A DNA stretch of 64,000 bases, taken from assembly GCF_900100455.1 (NCBI RefSeq), contig NZ_FNCV01000003.1, forward strand, positions 326,916 through 390,915. The letters run 5' to 3'. The position numbers were made by a program, and so were the translations under genes. This document shows, piece by piece, positions 55,231 to 63,885 of this stretch (its first letter is position 1; each line of letters begins with the position of its first letter). This DNA comes from Roseospirillum parvum. GTDB taxonomy: Bacteria > Pseudomonadota > Alphaproteobacteria > Rhodospirillales > Rhodospirillaceae. Below the pieces are notes generated by a model. That model had not been told where the DNA came from, did not search any database, and was given only the letters and a program-made list of their open reading frames with translations.

Positions 55231-56973
55231 TCACAGTCGGATGTTGGAGAAACTGGCCGGCAGACCGTCCCCGTCAACCCCACCTTCCAGCACCGGCGGG
55301 TCCTCGAAGGTCTTGCGGCGCCGCTCGGGAAGGCTCGACAGATTGAAATTGCGCACGTTTTCCATGGGCTTGCCGAAGTAGTAGCCCTGCCCGTACTGCA
55401 CCCCGATGTCGCGCAGCAGCCACATGGTGCGATCATCCTCGACCATCTCGCCGATGGAGAAGATGCCCAGATCGCTGGCCAGACTGCTGATCGCCTTGAG
55501 GAACGGCTTGCCGTGGCGGGTGGAGAAGGCATCGCGGATATAGCTGCCATCGATCTTCACGTAATCCACCTGCAGCGTCTTCAGGTACTGGAAGGTGGCG
55601 GCGCCGGAGCCGAAATCGTCGATGCTGATCTGAAGGCCCAGCCCGCGCAGCCGCTGCAACACCTGATTGGCCGCCGGCAGATCCTTGATTTCGTGGCTTT
55701 CCGTCACCTCGAACATCAGCCGCGACAGAACCTCCCGGTTCTGGTTGAGGATCAGCATGAGCTCGGAGACGAAGGCCTCGTTGGCGATCGAGCGCCCCGA
55801 CAGGTTGACCGCCACCGAGGCCTTGGGGCGCAGCAACTCGCGGTTCTTCAGGATGTTGATGGTGCGCCGCACCACCTCCAGGTCGAATTCGGTGATGACC
55901 CCGAAATCCTCGGCGAAGTTGATGAACTTGGCCGGCAGGAAAAGCCGGTCGCCCTGGCGCACCCGGGCCAGCGCCTCGTAGTGGTGGACCGACCACGCCG
56001 ACAGTTCGACAATCGGCTGGAAGACTAGGCACAGGCGGTCCGAGGCAATGGTCTGGCGGAAGGCGTGCACCTTCGACAGGGTGATGTCCAGCGCCGCCTG
56101 ATGCCCCTCGGCCAACGAGCGGATGGCGAAACCGCCGCCGCCCTCCTCGACGAACTGGTTGATGGTGTATTGCAGGGCGCGGCCGATGTCGTCGGCCGAC
56201 ATCTCCGCCCCGTCCAGATCAAGCGTGCTGGTCGCCACGCCGATGCCGCCGCCGGCCGGGTCGAACAGGCCGATCATCTCGTTCAGCCGCTCCTCGATCC
56301 CCGCCCCCTTGAGCTGGGAGTCGTGGATCACCCCGTACTTGCCATTGTCCAGCCGGCCGATTGAATCGCCGCCCACCGACCAGGCTTTCAGATAGGCTTC
56401 CACGCTGGCCATGAAACGGGCCGAATCATCGGCCTCCAGGCGTTGGTCCAGGTCCTCCGCCGAGAGGTCGATCATGGTCATCTGGTAGGTTTCGCCCAGC
56501 GCCTCGGCCTCGCCCAGACGCTGGCGGGCCAGATCGGCGAAGGCCTCCGGGCCTTGCGGCGTCGGCGCCCCCGGATCACCGTTGCGCGGTTCGGCGTCGT
56601 GGGCCTGCACCCGGCTGAAGGTCAGGTGGGCCTCGGCGCCCGACTCCGGGACCCGGATGCCGGACAGCAGGATTTGCGCCCCACCCTCGCCCTCGCCGCC
56701 GATCACCCGCACCCGCTGGCGATCCATGCGGCCGGTGGCCTTCAGGCGACGCAGCAACTCGCCCATGCGGGCCTGGTCGTCGCGGTCGATGAAATCGGCC
56801 AGGGGGCGTCCGGCGGCGGCCGCCGAGTCGATCCCGAACAGGGCCTGGGAGGGGCCGGCGCAATAGCGGATGCGGTCGTCGGCATCCAACTCAACCAGCA
56901 GGTCCGCGCCGGCAAAGGCAAAGGCGATGAAACGGTCACGCTGACGGCGCAACTTATCGCTTTCCGAGGACAT
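55231..56973 (-). CDS. PAS - degenerate GGDEF - EAL protein
   Basis: A 580-aa soluble c-di-GMP protein. PAS-like N-terminus (about 20-135, FIAFAFAGADLLVELDADDR), a middle region that looks like a GGDEF domain with the signature lost (DSIGRLDNGKYGVIHD in place of GGDEF, about 210-225), and a C-terminal EAL domain (about 325-560) with YEALARVR, NLSGRSI, FEVTESHEIKD, IDDFGSGAATFQYL, KIDGSYI, GEMVEDD and YGQGYYFGKP. All main metal and catalytic residues of an active phosphodiesterase are kept. The ATG at 56973 was chosen. Next to the D-2-hydroxyacid dehydrogenase gene. Confidence 0.88.
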   Translation of the reverse strand: MSSESDKLRRQRDRFIAFAFAGADLLVELDADDRIRYCAGPSQALFGIDSAAAAGRPLADFIDRDDQARMGELLRRLKATGRMDRQRVRVIGGEGEGGAQILLSGIRVPESGAEAHLTFSRVQAHDAEPRNGDPGAPTPQGPEAFADLARQRLGEAEALGETYQMTMIDLSAEDLDQRLEADDSARFMASVEAYLKAWSVGGDSIGRLDNGKYGVIHDSQLKGAGIEERLNEMIGLFDPAGGGIGVATSTLDLDGAEMSADDIGRALQYTINQFVEEGGGGFAIRSLAEGHQAALDITLSKVHAFRQTIASDRLCLVFQPIVELSAWSVHHYEALARVRQGDRLFLPAKFINFAEDFGVITEFDLEVVRRTINILKNRELLRPKASVAVNLSGRSIANEAFVSELMLILNQNREVLSRLMFEVTESHEIKDLPAANQVLQRLRGLGLQISIDDFGSGAATFQYLKTLQVDYVKIDGSYIRDAFSTRHGKPFLKAISSLASDLGIFSIGEMVEDDRTMWLLRDIGVQYGQGYYFGKPMENVRNFNLSSLPERRRKTFEDPPVLEGGVDGDGLPASFSNIRL

Positions 56974-57096
56974 GACCGAACGGCGCCTCCCTGGCGTGGA
57001 CCACGCGGCGGGGCGGCTTGGCGCAGGCATTTTGGCGGCGCGGGTCCGGTCACATCATAGTCATCCCATACAACCGCTGACAATCTCGAATACCCC

Positions 57097-58062
57097 TCAG
57101 AAGACGCGATCCGGTGGTGATCCGCCGGCCAGCCACGCCCCCAGGTTGTCGAGCGCCTTGAATCCCATGGCGTTGCGGGTCTCCACCGTGGCGCTGCCCA
57201 GATGGGGCAGCAGGACCACCCCCGGTAGATCGAGGTAGCGCGGATCGATGTCCGGTTCGCCGGTGTAGACATCCAGCCCGGCGGCGGCCAGCCGGCCGTC
57301 CCGCAGGGCGGCGATCACGGCGTCGTCCTCGACCACCGGGCCACGCGCCGTGTTGACCAGGATCGCCCCCTCGGGCAGCGCGGCCAGGGCGGCGGCGTCG
57401 ATCAGCCCGCGGGTCTCGGGGGTTGCCGGCACGTGCAGCGACAGCACGTCGGCATGGGCCAGCAGGGCCTCGAGCCGGTCGTGGAAGACGGCATCCTGCT
57501 CCAGCCCGGCGGGCAGGCGGCGCCGCCCGTGGTAGTGGATGGCCATGCCGAAGGCGCGCGCCCGCTCGGCCACGGCGCGCCCGATGCGCCCCATGCCGAC
57601 GATGCCCAGCCGGCGCCCGCCCAGATGGCGGCCCAACAGTTGGGTCGGCGCCCAGCCCCGCCACTGCCCGGCGCGGACCAGCCGCTCGCCCTCGCCGGCC
57701 CGGCGGGCGGCCATCAGGATCAGGGCCAAGGTCAGATCGGCGGTGGCCTCGGTCAGCACGCCGGGGGTGTTGGAGACCACCAGCCCGCGCCGCGCCGCCG
57801 CCGTGAGGTCGATGTGGTCGACGCCGACCGAAAAGGTGGCGATCATACCCACACTGTCCGGCAGGGCGCCGATCAATCCGGCATCGACCCAATCCGTGGG
57901 GGTGACGATCAGGGCCCGCGCCCCGGCCGCCCGCGTCACCAGTTCATCGACCGACAAGGGACGATCCTCGGGGTTGGCGATCACCGACCAGGTGGCGGCG
58001 GCACGGGCCTCGACCGCCTCGGGCAGGCGACGCGACACCACCAGACGGGGCTTGTCGGACAT
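57097..58062 (-). CDS. D-isomer-specific 2-hydroxyacid dehydrogenase
   Basis: NAD(P)-dependent reductase (321 aa) of the glyoxylate/hydroxypyruvate reductase kind. Rossmann motif GIVGMGRIGRAVAERARAFG, catalytic Arg in ILVNTARGPVVEDDA, Glu in GLDVYTGEPDIDP and His in VVLLPHLGSATVETRNAMG. Substrate may be glyoxylate or hydroxypyruvate; it lies divergently next to a second dehydrogenase gene of the 3-hydroxyisobutyrate type, suggesting a small glycolate/glycerate set. Confidence 0.9.
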   Translation of the reverse strand: MSDKPRLVVSRRLPEAVEARAAATWSVIANPEDRPLSVDELVTRAAGARALIVTPTDWVDAGLIGALPDSVGMIATFSVGVDHIDLTAAARRGLVVSNTPGVLTEATADLTLALILMAARRAGEGERLVRAGQWRGWAPTQLLGRHLGGRRLGIVGMGRIGRAVAERARAFGMAIHYHGRRRLPAGLEQDAVFHDRLEALLAHADVLSLHVPATPETRGLIDAAALAALPEGAILVNTARGPVVEDDAVIAALRDGRLAAAGLDVYTGEPDIDPRYLDLPGVVLLPHLGSATVETRNAMGFKALDNLGAWLAGGSPPDRVF

Positions 58063-58178
58063 GGCGGGACACCTAGATCAGGGAAGAAGCACACTTCGGC
58101 CGGCCACACCTTGGAGCATCGGCCCGGCGCCCCTATACTCCCACCCCCGCCCACCTCAAGACAACCCGGAGGCCCCCC

Positions 58179-59065
<887 letters not shown>

Positions 59066-59069
<4 letters not shown>

Positions 59070-59614
59070 GCCACCCCGCCCCCGATCCTCCCGAAACGGC
59101 CGAGAACACCGCGAAGGCCGAGGTTCGCGGCCTGGCCTTTTCCGGCAATCACCTGCTGCCGGCTGATCGCTGGGCGGTGTGGGAGGCGCTGAACGATCCG
59201 GCGGTGCTGAAGGCGTGCATCGCCCCGGCGGAAAAGCTGACCCGCCCGGCCCCCGACCGCATCGAGGCCACGGTGGCGGTCGGCCTGGGGCCGCTGAAGG
59301 CGCGCTTCAAGGGCGATCTGGTGCTGGAGAACGTCAGCCCGGCCGAGCGCTACACCATGCGGGTGAAGGGCAAGGGCGGGCTGTTCGGCCGCATCGCCGT
59401 GCTGATCCACGTCGACATGTCCGACGCCCCGATGGACGATCGAATGGACGGTCAGGTGGACGGCGGCCCCGGCACCCGGCTGATCTGGATTGCCTCGGCC
59501 GACCTCAAGGGCTGGCTGGCCGCCAAGGGGCAGAAGCTGCTGAGCGCCACCGTGGAGCGCCACGTCGCCGGCTTTTTCGACGACCTGCTGGACCACCTGC
59601 CGCCGCGCCGCTGA
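59066..59614 (+). CDS. CoxG-like SRPBCC-fold protein
   Basis: START/Bet v1-fold protein (182 aa) of the carbon-monoxide-dehydrogenase subunit G (CoxG) family. Core: FSGNHLLPADRWAVWEALND, LKACIAPAEKL, EATVAVGLGPLKARFKGDLV and LSATVERHVAGFFDDLLDHL. No cox genes are near, so it is likely a lipid- or quinone-binding helper, not necessarily linked to CO oxidation. Translationally coupled to the dehydrogenase upstream. Confidence 0.85.
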
Positions 59615-59644
59615 TCGGAGGGCCGACGCGGCGGCAGATGGAAC

Positions 59645-59866
59645 TCAGTTCTTGTGGCGGAAGGTGATGCGGCCCTTGGTCAGGTCGTAAGGGGTCATCT
59701 CGATGTCCACCTTGTCGCCGACGCTGACCCGGATGCGGAACTTGCGCATCTTGCCCGCGGTGTGGGCGAGGATTTCGTGATCGTTTTCAAGCTTCACCCG
59801 GAACATCGCGTTGGGCAGCTTTTCGACGACGGTACCGCTGAACTCGAGAATCTCTTCCTTCGACAT
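59645..59866 (-). CDS. infA: Translation initiation factor IF-1
   Basis: Essential OB-fold initiation factor (73 aa): [60 protein letters not shown] and GRITFRHKN. One or two residues longer than typical. The ATG at 59866 is firm. It is convergent with the CoxG-like gene and marks the edge of the conserved chromosome before the variable region. Confidence 0.96.
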   Translation of the reverse strand: MSKEEILEFSGTVVEKLPNAMFRVKLENDHEILAHTAGKMRKFRIRVSVGDKVDIEMTPYDLTKGRITFRHKN

Positions 59867-60025
59867 GCCGTGTCCCTGGGAGCGTTGAACGGTCCCGCCA
59901 ACCGATAAAAGACGACGCGGTGCGCCGCCCCATCTTCCGGACCCGACACACCCCCCGTCGCGACACCACTGGGCGGGAAATTGCCCCGCCTTATAATCCC
60001 TCGGCGCGACAAAAACAACCCACCC

Positions 60026-60117
60026 GCCCGGCGGGGCGGCCGGAAAGCCCTCGGGGCGGGGCGGCGGGACATCCGGGGGGGGCAACGGCGCCGAGGCTTT
60101 CGGTTGCCGCGGTCAGG
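60026..60117. repeat. Direct repeat copy A, next to infA
   Basis: About 92 nt that closely resembles positions 62241-62350 in the same orientation. Shared blocks include GGCCGGAAAGCC and GGCGGGG, CATCCGG, and the end GGTCAGG. On the minus strand both copies would encode a Pro-rich segment ([13 protein letters not shown] here, PPRLEGFPADPPG in copy B) and begin immediately after a stop codon of an upstream frame. Confidence 0.6.
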
Positions 60118-60328
60118 GGATCAGGTGTTCCGGAACAAGGACACGCTTTCGCACCGTGCCCAGAGCCGGGCAGCGAGTAAGGGCAACGACTCCGTCAAAA
60201 TCAATGCCATCGCCGGGGGTGAGGAAAACCTCGTATCCGCCGCTCGGGAGCCGGTGGATTCTCGGGGAACGAGCCCCTTCCAGATACGGATATCGACCGC
60301 CCCCATGGCCTTGCCCGTCAATACTCAG
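60113..60328 (-). pseudogene. Orphan C-terminal coding fragment
   Basis: An open minus-strand frame without a usual start codon, ending at TGA 60115-60113. Its product has good coding character (GGGRYPYLEGARSPRIHRLP, then GGYEVFLTPGDGIDFDGVVA and ending RVLVPEHLIP). It overlaps the 3' end of the preceding gene by 11 nt in another frame. It looks like the C-terminus of a protein that has lost its start, or one using a rare start (CTG/ATT). Confidence 0.4.
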
Positions 60329-60998
60329 GCGGGGTGCCGTTGATCCAGTCGAGCTGGGGCCATTTGAGCAGGTCGTCGTAGAGGAAGTCGTAGGCGTACT
60401 TGTCCGGGTGGTCGGGATGGCAGACGAACAGGCCGCCGCCGGTCAGCATGTGATGGTCGAAGCGCTTGCGCACGGCGATCTCGCCGCCGGAGACCTCGTA
60501 GAAGGTGTCCATGAAGCAATCATCGCCAGCGAGCAGACAGATGTCCTCACCGTCAGCCCAGTTCAGCCCCCAGGTGCCGCTGGTGTCGAAGAAAAGGGCT
60601 ATGGCTGGTTGTTTCTTTGGGAAGTCGATCAGGTCTTCCAGGGTTGCCTCGCCCCGGAAGTGGGGGTCGGGAAAGTGTCCCGGGGCCGGGCCCTCGGTCG
60701 GCTTCCAACCTTCTGCCGTTGCAATGATCTGTGTGATGCCGAGCTTTTCCCAGGTCCAGATCAGGGGATCGAGGTCGCTGGTTTGGTCCGGCTGGGCCAG
60801 CTCCGCCCAATGGGGGTCATCGCTGGGAAACCAGGGCCAGCTGATGGGACCCGGCAGGGCCGTGATGCGCCAGGTCCGGTTGACGAAGGGGCGTTTGCAC
60901 TGTTCGACGCTCTGGATTCCTTCCTTGTAGAAAATCCGCCGGCAGATCGGCAGATAATCGCGATTGAACTCCGCAGCGTCGATCCGCCGGCAGACCAT
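60318..60998 (-). CDS. Hypothetical protein in toxin/immunity-like region
   Basis: A 226-aa soluble protein of unknown family (ATG at 60998 with AAGGG 7 nt upstream; an in-frame TTG overlapping the preceding stop is an alternative). It is rich in aromatic residues (TWRITALPGPISWPWFPSDD, IALFFDTSGTWGLNWADGED). Composition is less G+C-biased than the housekeeping genes. It is the second gene after a toxin-like C-terminal fragment, a position typical of immunity or accessory proteins. Confidence 0.65.
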   Translation of the reverse strand: MVCRRIDAAEFNRDYLPICRRIFYKEGIQSVEQCKRPFVNRTWRITALPGPISWPWFPSDDPHWAELAQPDQTSDLDPLIWTWEKLGITQIIATAEGWKPTEGPAPGHFPDPHFRGEATLEDLIDFPKKQPAIALFFDTSGTWGLNWADGEDICLLAGDDCFMDTFYEVSGGEIAVRKRFDHHMLTGGGLFVCHPDHPDKYAYDFLYDDLLKWPQLDWINGTPPEY

Positions 60999-61045
60999 GG
61001 GAAAGCCCTTACTTCGGGAAACGCACCTTGAAAGTGTGCATCCAT

Positions 61046-61951
61046 TCAATACCAGCCAAAGTCATGTCCGTCATGATAGATAGGCGTCATACTCCAGGTG
61101 GCACAATACGAACGCATGAGGGCGAACTGATCGGCCGACAGAATGGGTTCGGTCGCCCCTTTCTGTCCGCTCCAAAGGACCGAAAATTCGGCTTCCAGCT
61201 TGTTCGCAAACAGGTAATCCCGCCAATTGGCCGGGGGCGGGCCAAGGTATTCAAGCATGGCATCAAGCACGGTTTGCCATTCATCGGAGGCCGTCAGTTT
61301 CTGGGATTCGATAACAAAAACACGCTGATTTCTGCTAATATTAACAACACTACCTTCGGCCGAACTCCGTGCACGTGTCACATTGCCTCGCCGCTTTACG
61401 ATGTCTGTTGGCTTGAGAACCTTTGTTGGCGCCCCAATTGCGTCCGACAACTCTCCAACGTTGACATTCGACCCGCGAACGATAAATGAAATCAGCGATG
61501 TCAAAGCACGATGGTCATTTTGGTGAACCATTGTGAGATCCTCGAAACCTGCGCCGAAGCGGCCGATGAACGACATTACCGCATTGGATGGGGCCGGTAT
61601 CTGCACACCAGGTGCATGAAGCCAGAACCGATAAAAGTTCAGGGTGAGATGGTAGTGTGACTTCAAGCGGTGCAGTTCAGGCGCGGACGGAAGCTGGGCG
61701 CGAAGGGCATCGAAATGGGCCTCCTGGTCTCGGCTTGAAAGCCATTTTCGGGACATCTTGCGTAATCGCCCATACCCGCCGGTAAGACTAACCCCGCTGT
61801 CATCGCCGCCGAAAAGCTCAATAAGCTCGTTCGCCGAGAGCTTTGGCGTGGAAATCTCCAGTCCCCAATAGGTGATGAAGCACCCGTCTTCTGACGGGCG
61901 CTCCAGAAGCGGAAAAAAGTCACATGCTGCGGCCGGACATTCAGTCCTCAT
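61046..61951 (-). CDS. Immunity-like protein coupled to toxin-tail fragment
   Basis: A 301-aa protein of unknown family. The ATG at 61951 lies inside the last codons of the upstream toxin-like fragment (11-nt overlap) with GGGGA upstream, so translation is coupled. Visible features: FFPLLERPSEDGCFITYWGL, LSANELIELFGGDDSGVSLT, LHRLKSHYHLTLNFYRFWLH and the C-terminal TPIYHDGHDFGWY. No membrane helix. By position it may neutralise the toxin or be a passenger gene; this is inference. Confidence 0.65.
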   Translation of the reverse strand: MRTECPAAACDFFPLLERPSEDGCFITYWGLEISTPKLSANELIELFGGDDSGVSLTGGYGRLRKMSRKWLSSRDQEAHFDALRAQLPSAPELHRLKSHYHLTLNFYRFWLHAPGVQIPAPSNAVMSFIGRFGAGFEDLTMVHQNDHRALTSLISFIVRGSNVNVGELSDAIGAPTKVLKPTDIVKRRGNVTRARSSAEGSVVNISRNQRVFVIESQKLTASDEWQTVLDAMLEYLGPPPANWRDYLFANKLEAEFSVLWSGQKGATEPILSADQFALMRSYCATWSMTPIYHDGHDFGWY

Positions 61952-62336
61952 CAAAGATGTTCCCCATCCAATCCCCTGTCGCTTTGTCATGAACACTACC
62001 ATCTTCGCGGTTGACCATCACATCGCCTTTTGCCTCTCCCTTGATGGCGTGCAACCGGCGGCCGAAGGTTTTTCGATCCATCCCCAGAGCCTTGGCAACA
62101 GCATCCATTTGCCTGAGGTCGTCCTTGCGCCCCATTTCGACAAAGGTGTCCGACCAATGGACTTCTTCGGCCGGCCGGCCTTGGGGGCTGGGGTCGGGGA
62201 GATCCTCGGTGGCAGGATCGGCGATCAGACCGTCGCCCGTGCCCGGCGGGTCGGCCGGAAAGCCTTCAAGGCGGGGTGGCGCGGCATCCGGCGGGGTCGA
62301 GGGCGGCAGCAGGAGCGATGCTTTCAGTCGCCGAGA
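61941..62336 (-). pseudogene. Orphan C-terminal fragment with polymorphic-toxin-like tail
   Basis: A minus-strand frame open from the stop at 62339-62337 to TGA at 61943-61941. It has no standard start before an internal ATG at 62135. The product runs from a Pro-rich segment (PPSTPPDAAPPRLEGFPADP) through EEVHWSDTFVEMGRKDD and LGMDRKTFGRRLHAIKGEAK to DVMVNREDGSVHDK and a GDWMGNIFDED end. The last 30 residues, with a G-N-I-x-D-E finish, resemble the ends of several Rhs/CDI-type polymorphic toxins. It reads as a displaced toxin C-terminus lacking its delivery domains; toxin activity is not shown. Confidence 0.5.
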
Positions 62337-62350
62337 TCAAGGGGGTCAGG
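62241..62350. repeat. Direct repeat copy B
   Basis: About 110 nt related to copy A at 60026-60117 (same orientation, several mismatches and short gaps). It spans the boundary between a small membrane-protein frame that stops at 62346 and the toxin-like fragment. This is the position of a recombination boundary in cassette-type toxin arrays. Confidence 0.6.
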
Positions 62351-62564
62351 CGAAATGGGACAAAAACCCATCTGCTGGCGGAGGCGGGAGGGCGGCGAGA
62401 GCGGGTGAGGAAAGGCCGCACTGCTTCATGCTTGGTGGGTACTTGGACTCAAGATGGGCGCGCATGGCCAGGACGGTGGCCAGTGGCACGAGTGCCACCA
62501 GCCACCAGATGATCCGCCGCCGCCCGAGGATCGCCGTAAAGACGACCAACCCGAGAGACGACAA
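62346..62564 (-). CDS. Possible small two-helix membrane protein
   Basis: A 72-aa frame from TTG at 62564; upstream codons extend the first helix, so the true start may be a rare codon. Two hydrophobic stretches (SSLGLVVFTAIL and IIWWLVALVPLATVLAM) around an Arg-rich loop (GRRR), then a polar Pro-rich tail ending FLSHFA. Ends at repeat B. Could be a remnant or a membrane immunity protein. Confidence 0.35.
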   Translation of the reverse strand: MSSLGLVVFTAILGRRRIIWWLVALVPLATVLAMRAHLESKYPPSMKQCGLSSPALAALPPPPADGFLSHFA

Positions 62565-62598
62565 AATCAGTGGATAAAGAAGAATGTGGTACCATTAC

Positions 62599-62748
62599 TC
62601 AAAAACTTGTTAATCGTATGGAACATCCCCTAGGCCGGAGTCTTTTGCAATAAATGAAAAAGGCCAAAGGAAAAGCATGTGAGGGATAATTTATATTATG
62701 AAAATGAAATCCCTTGGCTGCCAGTTCTGAGAGTTCATTTTCCTTCAA
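62599..62748 (-). CDS. Short A+T-rich frame coupled to the preceding gene
   Basis: A 49-codon frame with TTG start overlapping the stop of the 62745-63110 frame (TTGA) and GGAAGG just upstream. Product: KENELSELAAKGFHFHNINY, then aromatic/hydrophobic residues and a basic end (KRLRPRGCSIRLTSF). Base composition is far more A+T-rich than the window. May be a truncated gene brought in by transfer. Confidence 0.3.
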   Translation of the reverse strand: MKENELSELAAKGFHFHNINYPSHAFPLAFFIYCKRLRPRGCSIRLTSF

Positions 62749-63110
62749 GGAGCCTTCCTGATTCGGGTCCGCTTATTCACCAGATCGGGACCGTAATTCG
62801 ACACCCCCTGGCGCGAAATCTCGGATAGGTCCTGTCCTGGGGCCAGTCGGCGATCAGGATATCCAGGATTGTAGGCATGGCCAATCCACTCGACTTGCTG
62901 ATCATTCAGCGGGCCGCCCTGGTAGTCCGGCAGTCCCTGCCGCATCAGGTCGCGGACATGGCGGGCGACCACATCCAGGTTATAGGGCTCGCTTTGAAGG
63001 TCCTGGTAGGCGCCGAAGGGAGCCCAAACGGTGGACGGGTATTTGCCGGCGTCGGTATGGTATGGGCGAAAGGGGCCGGTTTGCCGCTCCTTCCCGAGGG
63101 TCCCTGCCAT
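62745..63110 (-). CDS. Hypothetical protein, probably the 3' part of a larger gene
   Basis: A minus-strand frame whose C-terminal 95 residues look clearly coding (WAPFGAYQDLQSEPYNLDVV, DLMRQGLPDYQGGPLNDQQV, EWIGHAYNPGYPDRRLAPGQ, QGVSNYGPDLVNKRTRIR). The best ATG (63110) lies exactly opposite the Sel1-gene start, and the first 20 residues are unconvincing, so the gene was probably cut at its 5' end. No family was recognised. Confidence 0.45.
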   Translation of the reverse strand: MAGTLGKERQTGPFRPYHTDAGKYPSTVWAPFGAYQDLQSEPYNLDVVARHVRDLMRQGLPDYQGGPLNDQQVEWIGHAYNPGYPDRRLAPGQDLSEISRQGVSNYGPDLVNKRTRIRKAP

Positions 63111-63885
63111 GCGCCGTTTGCCGTTGATCGCCGCCCTGCTGATGCTCGCCCTGCCCACCGCCCGGGCCGAGGAGGGCGATCCATTCGCCGCCGGCGCGGC
63201 AGCCTATGAGGCCGGCGACTACGAGACCGCCCGCGCCCTCTGGCAGCCCCTCGCCGAGGCGGGGGATCCGCGAGCCCAATACTGGCTCAGCGATCTTTAC
63301 CGTTTCGAACTGGGCGTTGCTCGGGACTATCTGGCGGCGCGTGATCTCCTCAAACAGGCCGCCGATCAGACGGACAACCCCGACATCCTGCGCCGGGCGG
63401 CCTATGCGTTGGGCTACATGGCCGACGACGGCCTGGGCATGCCGGAAGACGATGACAAGGCCGAGTGCCTCTATCGGGTCGCCGCCGAGAACGGATACGA
63501 CAACGCCCAGTTCGCCCTTTATAGGTTTCTGACGCTCAAGCCGGGGATCAGTTTCGAGGCCCTGAACTGGGCCGAACGAGGTGCCGCGCAGGGCGACCAC
63601 CGCAGCTTGGCGGCGGTTGGTGATGTCGGGATCATGATGCCCGGAAGGGAGGAGAGGCTTGAGGGATATCTGTTTTTGATTCTGGCGGAAAAACAAGGCA
63701 ACGACTTGGCCCGGCGCCGTCTCGCCGAGGTTCGGGCGGAGATTGCCGGGCGGGCCAGGGCGGGGGCGAACCGGCGCACCGAGGCCCTGTTGCGCGAGGC
63801 GGAGGCCCTGGCCCGGGACTGGACGGCGACCCCCGAGGCGCCACCTTCCCCGCCCGTCACGGTCCCCCAGGAATGCTGGCCTTAG
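63109..63885 (+). CDS. Secreted Sel1-repeat protein
   Basis: A 258-aa protein with signal peptide (RRLPLIAALLMLALPTARA) and Sel1-type tetratricopeptide repeats, e.g. GAAAYEAGDYETARALWQPL, AGDPRAQYWLSDLYRFELGV and AENGYDNAQFALYRFLTLKP. Such proteins are periplasmic or surface adaptors. The C-terminus (LAEVRAEIAGRARAGANRRT ...) is helical and Pro-rich at the end (PPSPPVTVPQECWP). Its stop codon TAG is at the apparent left end of an insertion sequence, so the native end may be altered. The ATG at 63109 with GAGGG upstream is preferred. Confidence 0.8.
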   Translation: MRRLPLIAALLMLALPTARAEEGDPFAAGAAAYEAGDYETARALWQPLAEAGDPRAQYWLSDLYRFELGVARDYLAARDLLKQAADQTDNPDILRRAAYALGYMADDGLGMPEDDDKAECLYRVAAENGYDNAQFALYRFLTLKPGISFEALNWAERGAAQGDHRSLAAVGDVGIMMPGREERLEGYLFLILAEKQGNDLARRRLAEVRAEIAGRARAGANRRTEALLREAEALARDWTATPEAPPSPPVTVPQECWP

